A DNA stretch of 64,000 bases from Hymenobacter jeollabukensis (GCF_005771675.1 NZ_VAJM01000020.1:1-64000); one strand, 5' to 3'. Positions 31,007-39,231 are shown, numbered from the stretch's first letter. Notes: a model not told the origin generated them from the sequence alone. A program made the numbers and translations.

Positions 31007-32170
31007 GGGCCAGCCCGCTTCGGCCAGGCGCTGCTGCGCCTCCGTCAGCACCGCCGTGGGCTGGCACAGGCTGAGGCGCACGAACCCGTTGCCGTTGGAG
31101 CCGAAAATGCCGCCGGGGGTGATGAACACCCGCGCCCGGCTCAGCACCGCGTCGCTGAGGGCGTAGCCGTCGGCGTAAGCGGCCGGCACCCGCGCCCACA
31201 CGAACAGGCCTACCTGCGTCCGGTCGTAGGCGCAGCCCAGGGCGTCGAGCAACTCGAACACCTGCTCGCGGCGGGCGCGGTAAGTGGCGTTCAGCCCGGC
31301 CGACCACTCCGGGCCGAGATGCAGGGCGGCGGCGGCGGCCAGCTGCACCGGCAGGAACATGCCCGAGTCCATGTTGCTTTTGAAGCGCAGCACCTGCTGC
31401 AGGAGGTCGGCGCGGCCGGCCAGCAGGCCCACCCGCCAGCCCGCCATGTTGTGCGACTTGCTCAGCGAATTCAGCTCCAGGGCCACTTCGCGGGCGCCGG
31501 GCACGGCCAGCAGGCTCAGCGGCTCGTCGTTGAGAATGAAGCTGTAGGGGTTGTCGTGCACCAGCAGGATGCCGTGCTGCCGGGCAAAGGCCACCAGCTT
31601 TTCCAAGGCCGCCGCCGAGGCTCGGGCGCCGGTGGGCATGTGCGGGTAGTTCAGCCACATGAGCTTCACGCGGCTCAGGTCGCGGCGGGCCAGGGCGGCC
31701 AGGTCGGGCAGCCAGCCGTTGGCCGCCGTCAGGTCGTAGTCGACGGGTGCGGCGCCGCTGAGCTGCACGGCGGCGCGGTAGGTGGGGTAGCCGGGGTTGG
31801 GAATCAGGGCCTCGTCGCCGGGCTGCAGAAAGGTCATGCACACGTGCACGATGCCCTCCTTGGAGCCGAGCAGCGGCAGCACTTCCGCTTCGGGGTCCAG
31901 CGTCACGCCGTAGCTGCGCCGGTACCAGTCGGCCACGGCCTGGCGCAGGGCGGGCACGCCCCGGTAGCTCTGGTAGGCGTGGGTGTCGGGGCGCAGGGCG
32001 GCGGCAGTCAGCGCCTGCACCACGCTGGGGTGGGGCGGCAGGTCGGGGCTGCCGATGCCGAGGTTGATGACCCGGGCGCCGGCGCGGTTCAGCCCGTCGA
32101 TTTCGCGCAGCTTCTGCGAGAAGTAGTATTCCTGAATGGGCGCCAGGCGCTCGGCTACGGGTATGTTCAT
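30947..32170 (-). CDS. PLP-dependent aminotransferase (class I/II), aromatic operon
   Basis: Probably transaminates phenylpyruvate and 4-hydroxyphenylpyruvate to Phe and Tyr, given its position between pheA and tyrA. The 407-residue product has VINLGIGSPDLPPHPSVVQA, the PLP-lysine motif SLSKSHNMAGWR, the aspartate-containing WLNYPHMPTGA segment and a late ARVFITPGGIFGSNGNGFVR with the carboxylate-binding Arg. The natural end appears to be near AEAGWPV; the following VARASARVLPDTAVADSLS is encoded by the REP element at 30984-31006 and its spacer. Start ATG at 32170. Confidence 0.88.
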   Translation of the reverse strand: MNIPVAERLAPIQEYYFSQKLREIDGLNRAGARVINLGIGSPDLPPHPSVVQALTAAALRPDTHAYQSYRGVPALRQAVADWYRRSYGVTLDPEAEVLPLLGSKEGIVHVCMTFLQPGDEALIPNPGYPTYRAAVQLSGAAPVDYDLTAANGWLPDLAALARRDLSRVKLMWLNYPHMPTGARASAAALEKLVAFARQHGILLVHDNPYSFILNDEPLSLLAVPGAREVALELNSLSKSHNMAGWRVGLLAGRADLLQQVLRFKSNMDSGMFLPVQLAAAAALHLGPEWSAGLNATYRARREQVFELLDALGCAYDRTQVGLFVWARVPAAYADGYALSDAVLSRARVFITPGGIFGSNGNGFVRLSLCQPTAVLTEAQQRLAEAGWPVARASARVLPDTAVADSLS

Positions 32171-32186
32171 GGTCGTTGTTTTTCGT

Positions 32187-32366
32187 GTCATCCTGAGCAA
32201 AGCGAAGGACCTTGTTCGAACACTGCACAGTGGGTTAAGTCCTGGCTTCGACGTTCTGGTGATTGGGCATCGATGGGTGCATTTGTTGGCGTTTAGGGGT
32301 GGTTGCGCATTGTTGGTGGTGTTGGTGCGGGGTTGGAGGAAGTTCCTTCGCTGCGCTCAGGATGAC
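32187..32366. repeat. Inverted-repeat element between pheA and aminotransferase
   Basis: Arms of about 26 bp, 32187-32212 (GTCATCCTGAGCAAAGCGAA...) and 32341-32366 (...TTCGCTGCGCTCAGGATGAC), are inverted copies with a few mismatches, separated by 128 bp without a gene. The GTCATCCTGAGC/AAGCGAAGGA word is a frequent intergenic palindrome in Bacteroidota genomes. Confidence 0.8.
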
Positions 32367-32395
32367 GTTCTGTTTGCTTAGCTGTTCGGTGTCCT

Positions 32396-33210
32396 TCAGT
32401 AAGTCCCTCCCTTTCGGTACACGCCCAGCACCCGCACGCTCTCCGCTATCTGGTCCAATTCGGCCAGGGCACGGCGGAAGTCCTCGGGCGCGTCGAACTC
32501 CAGGTCGGCGTGGAAGAAGTATTCCCAGGTGGTGCCGGGCCGCGGAAACGACTGCAGCTTGCTGAGGTTGATGCCGCAGGCGGCCACCCGCGTAAGCACC
32601 TCGGCCAGGGCGCCGCGGCGGTGGGCGGTGTGGAAGTACAGCGAGGCTTTGTTGGCGCCCTCGGCCGGCGCGGCATCGGCGGGGCGCTGCACCACCAGGA
32701 AGCGCGTGTAGTTGTCGGCGGCGGAGTGAATGTCGGGCGCCACGATGTCGAGGCCGAACAACCGGGCGGCCAGCTCGCCGGCCACGGCGGCCACGCCCGT
32801 CAGCTGCTGTTCGTGGATGCGCTGGGCGCTCAGGGCCGTGTCCTCCGTCTCGGCTGGTCCAGGAAGCCGGTACACTGCTGCAGGGCCATGGGGTGGGAGT
32901 GCACCTCGCGCAGGGCGGCCAGCGTCTGGCCGGGCAGGGCCATCAGGTGCTGGCGAATCCGCAGGTACACCTCGCCGGTGATGCGCAGCTCGGCCTGCTG
33001 CAGCAGGCGGTAGTTGGGCAAAATGCTCCCGGCAATGGAGTTTTCGATGGCCATCAGCCCGGCGCTGACTTCACCCGCCGCCACCTGCCGCAGCACTTCG
33101 GCAAAGGTGGCGCAGGGGCGCACCGTGCCGAGCCGGGGGCCGAAGTAGTGGCCGGCGGCAACCTGGTGGAAGCTGCCGGCGAAACCCTGAATGGCAACGG
33201 AATGCGTCAT
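32396..33210 (-). pseudogene. pheA: Prephenate dehydratase, frameshifted
   Basis: Converts prephenate to phenylpyruvate. The frame from the ATG at 33210 encodes AIQGFAGSFHQVAAGHYFGP, MAIENSIAGSILPNYRLL and HSHPMALQQCTGFLDQ, then leaves the family pattern (PRRRTRP) and stops at 32830. The remaining protein is in the next frame from about 32851: ETEDTALSAQRIHEQQLTGV, the catalytic NYTRFLVVQ and an ACT domain (ASLYFHTAHRRGALAEVLTR, GINLSKLQSFP). Relative to the family about eight residues are missing at the junction, so a deletion of 3n+1 bases near 32851-32856 is likely. Both halves are otherwise intact, so the lesion is recent, an assembly error, or bypassed. First gene of the operon. Confidence 0.85.
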
Positions 33211-33222
33211 GCGAACGGAAAT

Positions 33223-33251
33223 AAAAAAAGGGCCTCCGCGCTGCGGGGCCC
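33223..33251 (-). terminator. Proximal attenuator terminator
   Basis: On the minus strand a 9-bp GC stem with one bulge (arms 33243-33251 and 33230-33239) is followed by seven T residues (33229-33223). It lies between the second leader peptide and pheA. Confidence 0.8.
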
Positions 33252-33282
33252 TGGTGGTATGCTGGTCGGTGAGTGAGTTGGC

Positions 33283-33363
33283 TCAGACTGCGCAATAGGG
33301 ACCCCGCTGCTTCCGGTAGAAGCAGTAATAGCAGCCAAAAAAGAAGCAGGCGGTGCGGAGCAT
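33283..33363 (-). CDS. Second Phe/Tyr leader peptide, 26 aa
   Basis: An ATG at 33361-33363 opens a 26-codon frame closed by TGA at 33283-33285. It reads MLRTACFFFGCYYCFYRKQR followed by GPYCAV: four Phe and four Tyr, six of them plus one more within twelve codons. This density, just before a terminator and an aromatic biosynthesis operon, is the classic mark of an attenuation leader. Stalling for lack of Phe- or Tyr-tRNA would favour antitermination at 33223-33251. Confidence 0.8.
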   Translation of the reverse strand: MLRTACFFFGCYYCFYRKQRGPYCAV

Positions 33364-33383
33364 GAGCGGGCTGAAACTGGGCG

Positions 33384-33414
33384 AAAAAAAAGCGCCTCCG
33401 GGGCAGGAGGCGCT
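33384..33414 (-). terminator. Distal attenuator terminator
   Basis: On the minus strand a perfect 9-bp stem (AGCGCCTCC, arms 33406-33414 and 33391-33399) with a 6-base loop is followed by a run of seven to eight T residues (33391-33384). It lies between the first and second leader peptides. GAGGC in the upstream 33444-33452 segment could pair with GCCTC of this stem and act as antiterminator. Confidence 0.85.
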
Positions 33415-33455
33415 TGTAAGGTCAGGGGTGATGCTGCTACAAAGAGGCCTCGCTG

Positions 33456-33515
33456 CTACGCGTGAGCGTAGTAGAAGTAGTAGCTAAAAAACGTCGAGGC
33501 CTGCGAGGTCAGCAT
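33456..33515 (-). CDS. First Phe/Tyr leader peptide, 19 aa
   Basis: An ATG at 33513-33515 begins MLTSQASTFFSYYFYYAHA, closed by TAG at 33456-33458. Seven of nineteen residues are Phe or Tyr, in FFSYYFYY near the end. A longer frame runs upstream to 33692 but this ATG is 18-25 bases downstream of the predicted transcription start. AGGCCTCG at 33495-33502 within the coding region can pair with 33444-33451 downstream, the expected 1:2 hairpin of an attenuator. Confidence 0.8.
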   Translation of the reverse strand: MLTSQASTFFSYYFYYAHA

Positions 33516-33539
33516 GGGGGTATTCGATGCGGAATAAGC

Positions 33540-33570
33540 CAAAGATGGAGAAGCCCGGCGAGGAATGCAA
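33540..33570 (-). promoter_or_regulatory. Promoter of the aromatic operon
   Basis: On the minus strand TTG (33570-33568), a 20-base spacer and CATCTTTG (33547-33540) fit the Bacteroidota promoter form TTG-N19/20-TAnnTTTG with one change. It lies 25 bases upstream of the first leader ATG, after the stop of the preceding gene at 33702. Confidence 0.55.
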
Positions 33571-33701
33571 GGTTTTTTTCGGGCGGATGGCTGCTGCAAG
33601 GCCTGTAACAGCGTCCGCGTCGAGTGGCCCACACACGCAGCGACCCGCCAGAAGCGGGCCGTTGCGGAGGTGAGTGAATGGTGAGTGAGCATGAGGCGGG
33701 C

Positions 33702-34523
33702 TTACCAGCGCCCGGTGAGGCGGCGAGGCAAGGAGCGGATGCTGTACCACAAGCCGCGGGGCGAGTACCAGGGCCTTACATAAGTGGTGACAACTATTCC
33801 GGATAACGCTTGCTCGTTTAGGGACATGTTGATATTTATCTTACCCTCTGAAGCTGCGCTGATTGGTTGTTCACGATTTGTGTAGCCAATAGAAGAGAAG
33901 AGCAGAGTGCCGCCAACTGGGGCGTCCAGCTCATAGTAGCCATCCGCATTGGTTGAAACGCCAACAGTGGTGCCAGCGACCCGAACGGTCACTCCAGGCA
34001 TGGTTTCCCCGCTATGGGCTTCTATCACGCGGCCAGATATATGCTGTAGGTACAGCGGCGCCATCGTTCCACCCGGGGGCATTTTCCGGGTAGTGTCCGA
34101 TGAAACGTCGGGGTTGCCCGAAACAGCTGCGTTGGGCAACTGCTCAGTCAAGTCTGCCGTGCGGCCCCCGCCCGCCGGCACTGGCCCGCCCGAATGTGTA
34201 CTGCGCAGCTCCTGGCTGCGGGCGGCTGTGGGCAGCAGGCCCCAGAGCGCGGCGGCGGCCAGCACCCAGGCCCGCCAGCGCGGAGCAGCCGCCGGCGCAT
34301 GCACCAACGCCCGGTCGAGCTGCTCCGCCCGGAACCGACCGCACACCCTGCCGCCGGCGGCCTGCCGCAGCAGGGCCAGAATTTCGGCGTCGGTGCGCTG
34401 GGTGAAGTCGGTTACGGTGTGCTGGCAGGCGGCACAGTGGCGTCCCTGGGTGGTTGGCGTCATGGCCTCCCACGCCTCCCCGCAGGGCCGCGGAATCTGC
34501 ACGTGTATCGTGGCACGAGTCAT
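33702..34523 (-). CDS. Membrane protein with CxxC-type N-terminus and carboxypeptidase-regulatory domain
   Basis: The 273-residue product starts with a small cytoplasmic domain (IPRPCGEAWEAMTPTTQGRH, then CAACQHTVTDFTQRTDAEIL) carrying a zinc-ribbon-like set of Cys. A transmembrane segment near 85-103 follows (WVLAAAALWGLLPTAARS). Outside the membrane is a carboxypeptidase-regulatory-like sandwich (ISGRVIEAHSGETMPGVTVR, GVSTNADGYYELDAPVGGTL, FSSIGYTNREQ) and a short SusC-like plug start (LSGIVVTTY). This layout recurs in Bacteroidota and may link cytoplasmic state to the envelope; role unknown. It is downstream of the VWA gene. Confidence 0.75.
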   Translation of the reverse strand: MTRATIHVQIPRPCGEAWEAMTPTTQGRHCAACQHTVTDFTQRTDAEILALLRQAAGGRVCGRFRAEQLDRALVHAPAAAPRWRAWVLAAAALWGLLPTAARSQELRSTHSGGPVPAGGGRTADLTEQLPNAAVSGNPDVSSDTTRKMPPGGTMAPLYLQHISGRVIEAHSGETMPGVTVRVAGTTVGVSTNADGYYELDAPVGGTLLFSSIGYTNREQPISAASEGKININMSLNEQALSGIVVTTYVRPWYSPRGLWYSIRSLPRRLTGRW

Positions 34524-34687
34524 AAAACGAATGGAATGGTACGCGTTAGGGGTTTCGGGTTTTCTGTCATCCGGAGCCGTGCGAACCGCAGGTCGACGGG
34601 GGCCAGGACCTTCTCACGTCAGGTATTGGCTGACGGTAGTCGGGCTGCGGTTCGCTTTGCCCGGGCTGAATGGTTTTTTCTCGTCGG

Positions 34688-36631
34688 CTAGCGGCGGCCG
34701 TAGGCGCCGGGCGTGAGGCTGGCGGCGGTTTCCATCAGGCGGATGCACTCGGCGCGGTAGCCGTCATCGTCCTTGCCGCGGGCGGTGCGGGCCAGCTCCA
34801 CGGTATTCTGCCAGGTGGCCTCGCCCCGCCGCTCCGACTGGCGCAGCAGCAAGCTCATCTGGGCCACGGCCGCCGCCCAGCGCAGGTTGTTGGAGGCTGC
34901 GGCCAGCGCGGTGGGGGCGGCAGCGGGCAGGGCTTGGCTGAGCAGGCGGCTCGTCCGGCCCTGGGGCTGCTTGTAGCGCATTTTCACCGTCAACAACTCG
35001 GTGGCGGCGGCCCCGGCGGTTGCCTGCGGGGCCGGCTGGTACTTCAGCCCATCGACTACCGGCGGAGCGCCCACGGGCACCACCTCGTACAGGGCCGTCA
35101 CCTGCTGGCCGGCGCCCAGCTCGCCCGCGTCTTTCTGGTCGTTGTTGAAGTCCTCGTCGGCCAGCAGGCGGTTTTCGTAGCCGATAAGGCGGTAGGCCTG
35201 CACCCGGGCGGGGTTGAATTCGACCTGCAGCTTCACGTCCTTGGCCAAGGTGAACAGGGTGCCGCCAAACTGCTGCACCAGCACCCGCCGGGCCTCGCCC
35301 AGCTGGTCGATGTAGGCGTAGTTGCCGTTGCCCTTGTCGGCCAGGCGCTCCATCTTGCTGTCCTGCAGGTTGCCGGTGCCGAAGCCCAGCACCGACAAAA
35401 ACACGCCCGATTCGCGCTCCTGGGTGATGAGGTGTTCCATGGCGTCGTCCGAGGATTCGCCCACGTTGAAGTCGCCGTCGGTGCAGAGCACCACGCGGTT
35501 GTTGCCCTCCTTATTGAAGTGTTGGCGGGCCGTGGCGTAGGCCAAGCGCAGCCCCTCGCCGCCGGCCGTCGAGCCGCCGGCTTCCAGCCGGTCCAGCGCC
35601 GCCACGATGTCGCCCTTGCGGGTGCCGGGCGTGGGCGGCAGCACCACCCCGGCCGCCCCGGCATATACCACCAGCGACACCTGGTCTTGCGGGCGCAACT
35701 GCTGCACCAGCTGCTTCAGGCCGGCCTTCACCAGCGGCAGCTTGTCCTCGCTCTGCATCGAGCCCGACACGTCGATGAGGAACACCAGGTTGGCCGGCGG
35801 CAGATTCTCTACCGGCACGGTGCGCGCCTGCAGCCCGATGAGCACCAGCTGGTGCGCGGGCGCCCAGGGGCAGCGGGCCTGCTCCAGGTGCAGGGCGGCC
35901 GGGGCTTCGGCGGCGGGCTGGGGGTAGTCGTAGCGGAAGTAATTCACCAGCTCCTCGGTGCGCACCGCGTCGGCCGGCGGCAGCTGGGCCTGCTCGGTCA
36001 GGAAGCGGCGCACGTTCGAGTACGAGGCCGCGTCCACGTCGATGCTGAAGGTGCTCAGCGGGGCCTTGCTCACCGGCTGAAACGGGTTTTCGGTCTGGTG
36101 GGCGTAGCCTTCGCCCTCGGTCTGGCGCCGGGCTTTTTCATCCTTGCTGAAGTAGCCCTGAGCTGCTGCCGGGGCCGCAGCGCGTTTGGCCTTGCCAGGC
36201 GACATGGCGCGGTTGCCCCGGATACGGATTGCGGGGCCGGCGGAGTAGCCCGTCACCACGCATTCGCTCAGAGCCTTGGTGTCGGCAGCCAGACCTACGT
36301 TGAGTGCCTGGCCGCCGCGGGTTGGTTGCTCCTGGGTGAGGTAGCCCACGCTGGAAAACTGCAGCGTGGCCTTGCGCGTGCCCGGGGCCAGCCGCAGGCT
36401 GAAGCTGCCGTCGTGGCTGGTGCTGACGCCGTTCGTCGTGCCCTTCACGAGCACCGTCACGCCGGGAATGCCCTGGCCACTGGCCCGATCCGTCACCCGC
36501 CCGCTGACGGTGAGCGAATCCATGACGGCCGATTCGGGCCCCGCACCCAGGCGCGTCTGCGCCGTGGCGGGGTGAACGAAAGCGCTGCTAAGGGCGGCAG
36601 CGAGTAAGGAGCAACATAAAACGGTGCGCAT
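34688..36631 (-). CDS. VWA-domain (YfbK-like) secreted protein with carboxypeptidase-regulatory N-terminus
   Basis: The 647-residue protein has a signal peptide (about 1-24), a carboxypeptidase-regulatory-like domain (VSGRVTDRASGQGIPGVTVL, SVGYLTQEQ, about 40-120) and a linker. A YfbK-type N-terminal region (STFSIDVDAASYSNVRRFLT, AVRTEELVNYFRYDYP) comes next. The von Willebrand A domain (about 280-450) has an intact metal site: VFLIDVSGSMQ (DxSxS), GGSTAGGEGL and CTDGDFNVGESSDD. The C-terminal DUF3520-like part ends GKDDDGYRAECIRLMETA. YfbK proteins are envelope proteins of unknown role that bind partners through the metal site. Confidence 0.87.
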   Translation of the reverse strand: MRTVLCCSLLAAALSSAFVHPATAQTRLGAGPESAVMDSLTVSGRVTDRASGQGIPGVTVLVKGTTNGVSTSHDGSFSLRLAPGTRKATLQFSSVGYLTQEQPTRGGQALNVGLAADTKALSECVVTGYSAGPAIRIRGNRAMSPGKAKRAAAPAAAQGYFSKDEKARRQTEGEGYAHQTENPFQPVSKAPLSTFSIDVDAASYSNVRRFLTEQAQLPPADAVRTEELVNYFRYDYPQPAAEAPAALHLEQARCPWAPAHQLVLIGLQARTVPVENLPPANLVFLIDVSGSMQSEDKLPLVKAGLKQLVQQLRPQDQVSLVVYAGAAGVVLPPTPGTRKGDIVAALDRLEAGGSTAGGEGLRLAYATARQHFNKEGNNRVVLCTDGDFNVGESSDDAMEHLITQERESGVFLSVLGFGTGNLQDSKMERLADKGNGNYAYIDQLGEARRVLVQQFGGTLFTLAKDVKLQVEFNPARVQAYRLIGYENRLLADEDFNNDQKDAGELGAGQQVTALYEVVPVGAPPVVDGLKYQPAPQATAGAAATELLTVKMRYKQPQGRTSRLLSQALPAAAPTALAAASNNLRWAAAVAQMSLLLRQSERRGEATWQNTVELARTARGKDDDGYRAECIRLMETAASLTPGAYGRR

Positions 36632-36928
36632 CGAGCCAGGGCAGTTAAAGGGTGATAGATGCCTGGTTGATGCCGGGTAGCCGTGGTTTCCATATGACCG
36701 CCCGAAAAAGTTTTGCGCCGCCGGACGGGCCGGTTACTAGAGAATTCGCCGCTCTGCGGCCCGGTCGCTCGCGCCGCCGCTACCCGGGCCGCGGCGCTGG
36801 CATCGTTGCCGGCATCGTTTGCATAACTTTAGTAATGCCTCTGCTTACTTAAATGCTCTTTTTCTGACGGCTGAAGTTAGGTTTGTGTAAACCGCTGTTC
36901 CCGATTTCCCACCTAAAAGCCCCGGAAT
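36632..36928. other. Divergent promoter region, VWA gene and pectate lyase
   Basis: The 297 bases between the divergent genes contain GC-rich dyads (36745-36800) and an AT-richer part from 36815. The pectate lyase promoter box lies at 36878-36885. No gene is seen. Confidence 0.5.
36878..36885 (+). promoter_or_regulatory. Promoter -7 box of pectate lyase gene
   Basis: TAGGTTTG is an exact TAnnTTTG box 43 bases before the ATG at 36929. The -33 region (TTTTTC near 36859) is a weak match. Confidence 0.55.
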
Positions 36929-39178
36929 ATGAAGCACTTACTTACCCTATTACTACTGCTGGCTCCCCTGGCATTACGGGCCCAGGCCCTGACCATCCTG
37001 GAGTCGGCGGGCTGGCTGGAATCGGCGTACGTGCGGTGGCAGCCGGTGGCCGCTGCGCAAAGCTACAACGTGTACTACAGCGGCGGCGGCGTGGTCAACC
37101 AGCGGATTGACGACCAGCTGATCCGCAACTACGGCTCGTTTTACCGGGCCGACGCGCTAGGGCTGAGCCCGGGCACGTACACGCTCAAAATCGTGCCCGT
37201 CGTGGCGGGGGTAGAAGGCACCGCGACGGTGACCAGTTCCCTGACCGTACTGGCCCAGGACCGGACCGGGTTTGCCTTCAGCAACGGCCGCGTGCCGGGC
37301 GCCTACAACACCAACGGCACGGTGAAAAGCAACGCGGTGATACTCTACATCACCCAGAACACCAAAAACACGGTGTCGCTGAACGTGACCGGGGCCACCA
37401 CCAACCCTTGCGTGGGGCTGCAGACCATTCTGGATGGCTTCAAGAAAGGCCGGGACGCGCGGCCGCTGCTGGTGCGGCTGGTGGGCAACATCACCGACCT
37501 GAGCTACATGCTGGGCGGCGACATCGTCATCGAAAACGACAACCTGGCTACCAGCTCCATCACCCTGGAAGGCGTGGGCAACGACGCCGTGGCCAACGGC
37601 TGGGGCATCCGCATCAAGAACGCGTCCAACGTGGAGGTGCGCAACATCGGCACGATGAACTGCGACAGCGACGAGGGCGACAACATCGGCCTGCAGCAGG
37701 ACAACGAGTACGTTTGGGTGCACAACGTCGATTTCTTTTACGGCCGCGCCGGCAGTGACCCCGACCAGGTGAAGGGCGACGGGGCGCTGGACTGCAAAAA
37801 GTCGACTTACGTCACGTTCTCCTACAACCATTTTTGGGATTCGGGTAAGTCCAACCTGCTGGGGCTCAGCGAAGCAACTACACAGGGCCTCTACATCACC
37901 TATCACCACAACTGGTACGACCATTCGGATTCGCGGCATCCGCGCGTGCGCTACTACTCGGCGCACGTGTACAACAACTACTACGACGGCAACGCCAAGT
38001 ACGGGGCGGGCTCCACGTTGGGCTCCTCCGTGTTCATGGAAAGCAACTACTTCCGCAACTGCAAGTACCCGATGCTCACCTCCATGCAGGGCACGGACGT
38101 GTACAACCCGGTGACCCAGCGCAACGACTACAACACCATGCCCATCTTCTCCAACGAGAACGGGGGCACCATCAAGGCCTTCGACAACTACATGGTGGGG
38201 CAGCAGCGCTTCGTGCCGTACGGCGCGGCCGGCTACCCCAACTCCACGGTCGATTTCGACGCCTACGTGGTGACGACCCGCGGGCAAACCGTCCCCGGCA
38301 CCGTGGTTTCGGCCTACGGCAACAACACCTACAACAACTTCGACACCAACGCGGCCATCATGTATGCCTACACGCCCGATGCCCCGGCCGCGGCCCAGGC
38401 CAAGGTGGTGCAATACGCCGGCCGCGTGGGGGGCGGTGATTTCCGTTGGACCTTCAACAACGCCGTCGACGACGTGTCGTCCGCCGTCAACGCGCCCCTG
38501 CAAACAGCCCTGGTCGGCTACGGCACCGGCCTGGTGTCGGTGCAGGGCGACGGACCGGCCACCCCGGGAGGCCCCGGCCCGGGCACTTCGACCGCCGGCA
38601 TGGTGCATAATTTCACCCTGGCCGGTACCACCAGCACGTTTTACACCATCACCGGCAACCTGTCCACCTCGCAGGGGACGGTGAGCTACAACGGCCTGAA
38701 CCTGACGCAGTGCCTGAAGCTGGAGTCGTCCACGAACATTGCCTTCACGCTGGCCGCGGATGCCACGCTGACGCTGGTGTTCAACGATGCGTTCAGCGGC
38801 ACGGTGAAGGTGGACAACGTCAACCAAACGGTCAGCGCGGGCCGGTTCACGATGACGCTGCCGGCCGGGCCCCACCAGATTGCCAAAGGCAGCACCGCGA
38901 ACCTGTACTACCTGAGCACCGCTTACCTCACGCCCCTGGCCACCCGCAAGCAGGCCGCGCCGGCGGTGAGCGTGTACCCGAACCCGGCCGCCGATGAAGT
39001 AACGGTGGGCTGGACGAGCAAGCGCGTATTTTCGCTCTACTCCGTCACGGGCCGCTTGGTCAAAACGGGTTACACCAACCAGCCGGTTGACTTGAAAGAC
39101 GTGAAACCCGGGGTGTATCTGATTCGGGTTCAGGACGAAGACGGCTACCTGCGGACGGGCCGCCTGGTCAAGCACTAA
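36929..39178 (+). CDS. Pectate lyase (PL1) with T9SS type A sorting domain
   Basis: Cleaves de-esterified pectin by beta-elimination outside the cell. The 749-residue protein has a signal peptide (about 1-20, ending LRAQ), a fibronectin-like domain (about 22-110: SAYVRWQPVAAAQSYNVYYS), the PL1 beta-helix (about 120-530) and a C-terminal sandwich. Calcium and catalytic landmarks are DGALDCKKSTYVTFSYNHF, YHHNWYDHSDSRHPRVRYYS (catalytic Arg in HPRVR) and AHVYNNYYDG. The end (VSVYPNPAADEVTVGW... RTGRLVKH) is a type A T9SS sorting domain, so it is exported and surface-bound or released. It is the natural follow-up enzyme to the pectinesterase at 12296. Confidence 0.92.
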   Translation: MKHLLTLLLLLAPLALRAQALTILESAGWLESAYVRWQPVAAAQSYNVYYSGGGVVNQRIDDQLIRNYGSFYRADALGLSPGTYTLKIVPVVAGVEGTATVTSSLTVLAQDRTGFAFSNGRVPGAYNTNGTVKSNAVILYITQNTKNTVSLNVTGATTNPCVGLQTILDGFKKGRDARPLLVRLVGNITDLSYMLGGDIVIENDNLATSSITLEGVGNDAVANGWGIRIKNASNVEVRNIGTMNCDSDEGDNIGLQQDNEYVWVHNVDFFYGRAGSDPDQVKGDGALDCKKSTYVTFSYNHFWDSGKSNLLGLSEATTQGLYITYHHNWYDHSDSRHPRVRYYSAHVYNNYYDGNAKYGAGSTLGSSVFMESNYFRNCKYPMLTSMQGTDVYNPVTQRNDYNTMPIFSNENGGTIKAFDNYMVGQQRFVPYGAAGYPNSTVDFDAYVVTTRGQTVPGTVVSAYGNNTYNNFDTNAAIMYAYTPDAPAAAQAKVVQYAGRVGGGDFRWTFNNAVDDVSSAVNAPLQTALVGYGTGLVSVQGDGPATPGGPGPGTSTAGMVHNFTLAGTTSTFYTITGNLSTSQGTVSYNGLNLTQCLKLESSTNIAFTLAADATLTLVFNDAFSGTVKVDNVNQTVSAGRFTMTLPAGPHQIAKGSTANLYYLSTAYLTPLATRKQAAPAVSVYPNPAADEVTVGWTSKRVFSLYSVTGRLVKTGYTNQPVDLKDVKPGVYLIRVQDEDGYLRTGRLVKH

Positions 39179-39231
39179 GCTGCTGCAGCCCCATGTCGGT
39201 ACCGCAACGGGCCGGCTGGAACAGCGCCAAG

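Noticed and set aside
32396-33210. Two separate real genes in place of a broken pheA
   Set aside because: Each part covers half of one prephenate dehydratase in the correct order, and the second has no sensible start of its own: MYRLPGPAETED reads through the family segment in the wrong frame.
33283-33515. T-box or other riboswitch instead of leader peptides
   Set aside because: No T-box UGGN bulge sequence or conserved stem I was seen, while two translatable frames with dense FF/YY codons and paired terminators explain the region.
34670-36607. A 645-codon open frame antisense to the VWA gene
   Set aside because: High-GC codon bias leaves the opposite strand open. The translation has no domain and is rich in Gly/His/Arg, while the minus-strand frame has an intact VWA metal site. 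The same applies to long antisense frames over aspA, gpmI, fumC, the M13 peptidase and the pectate lyase.
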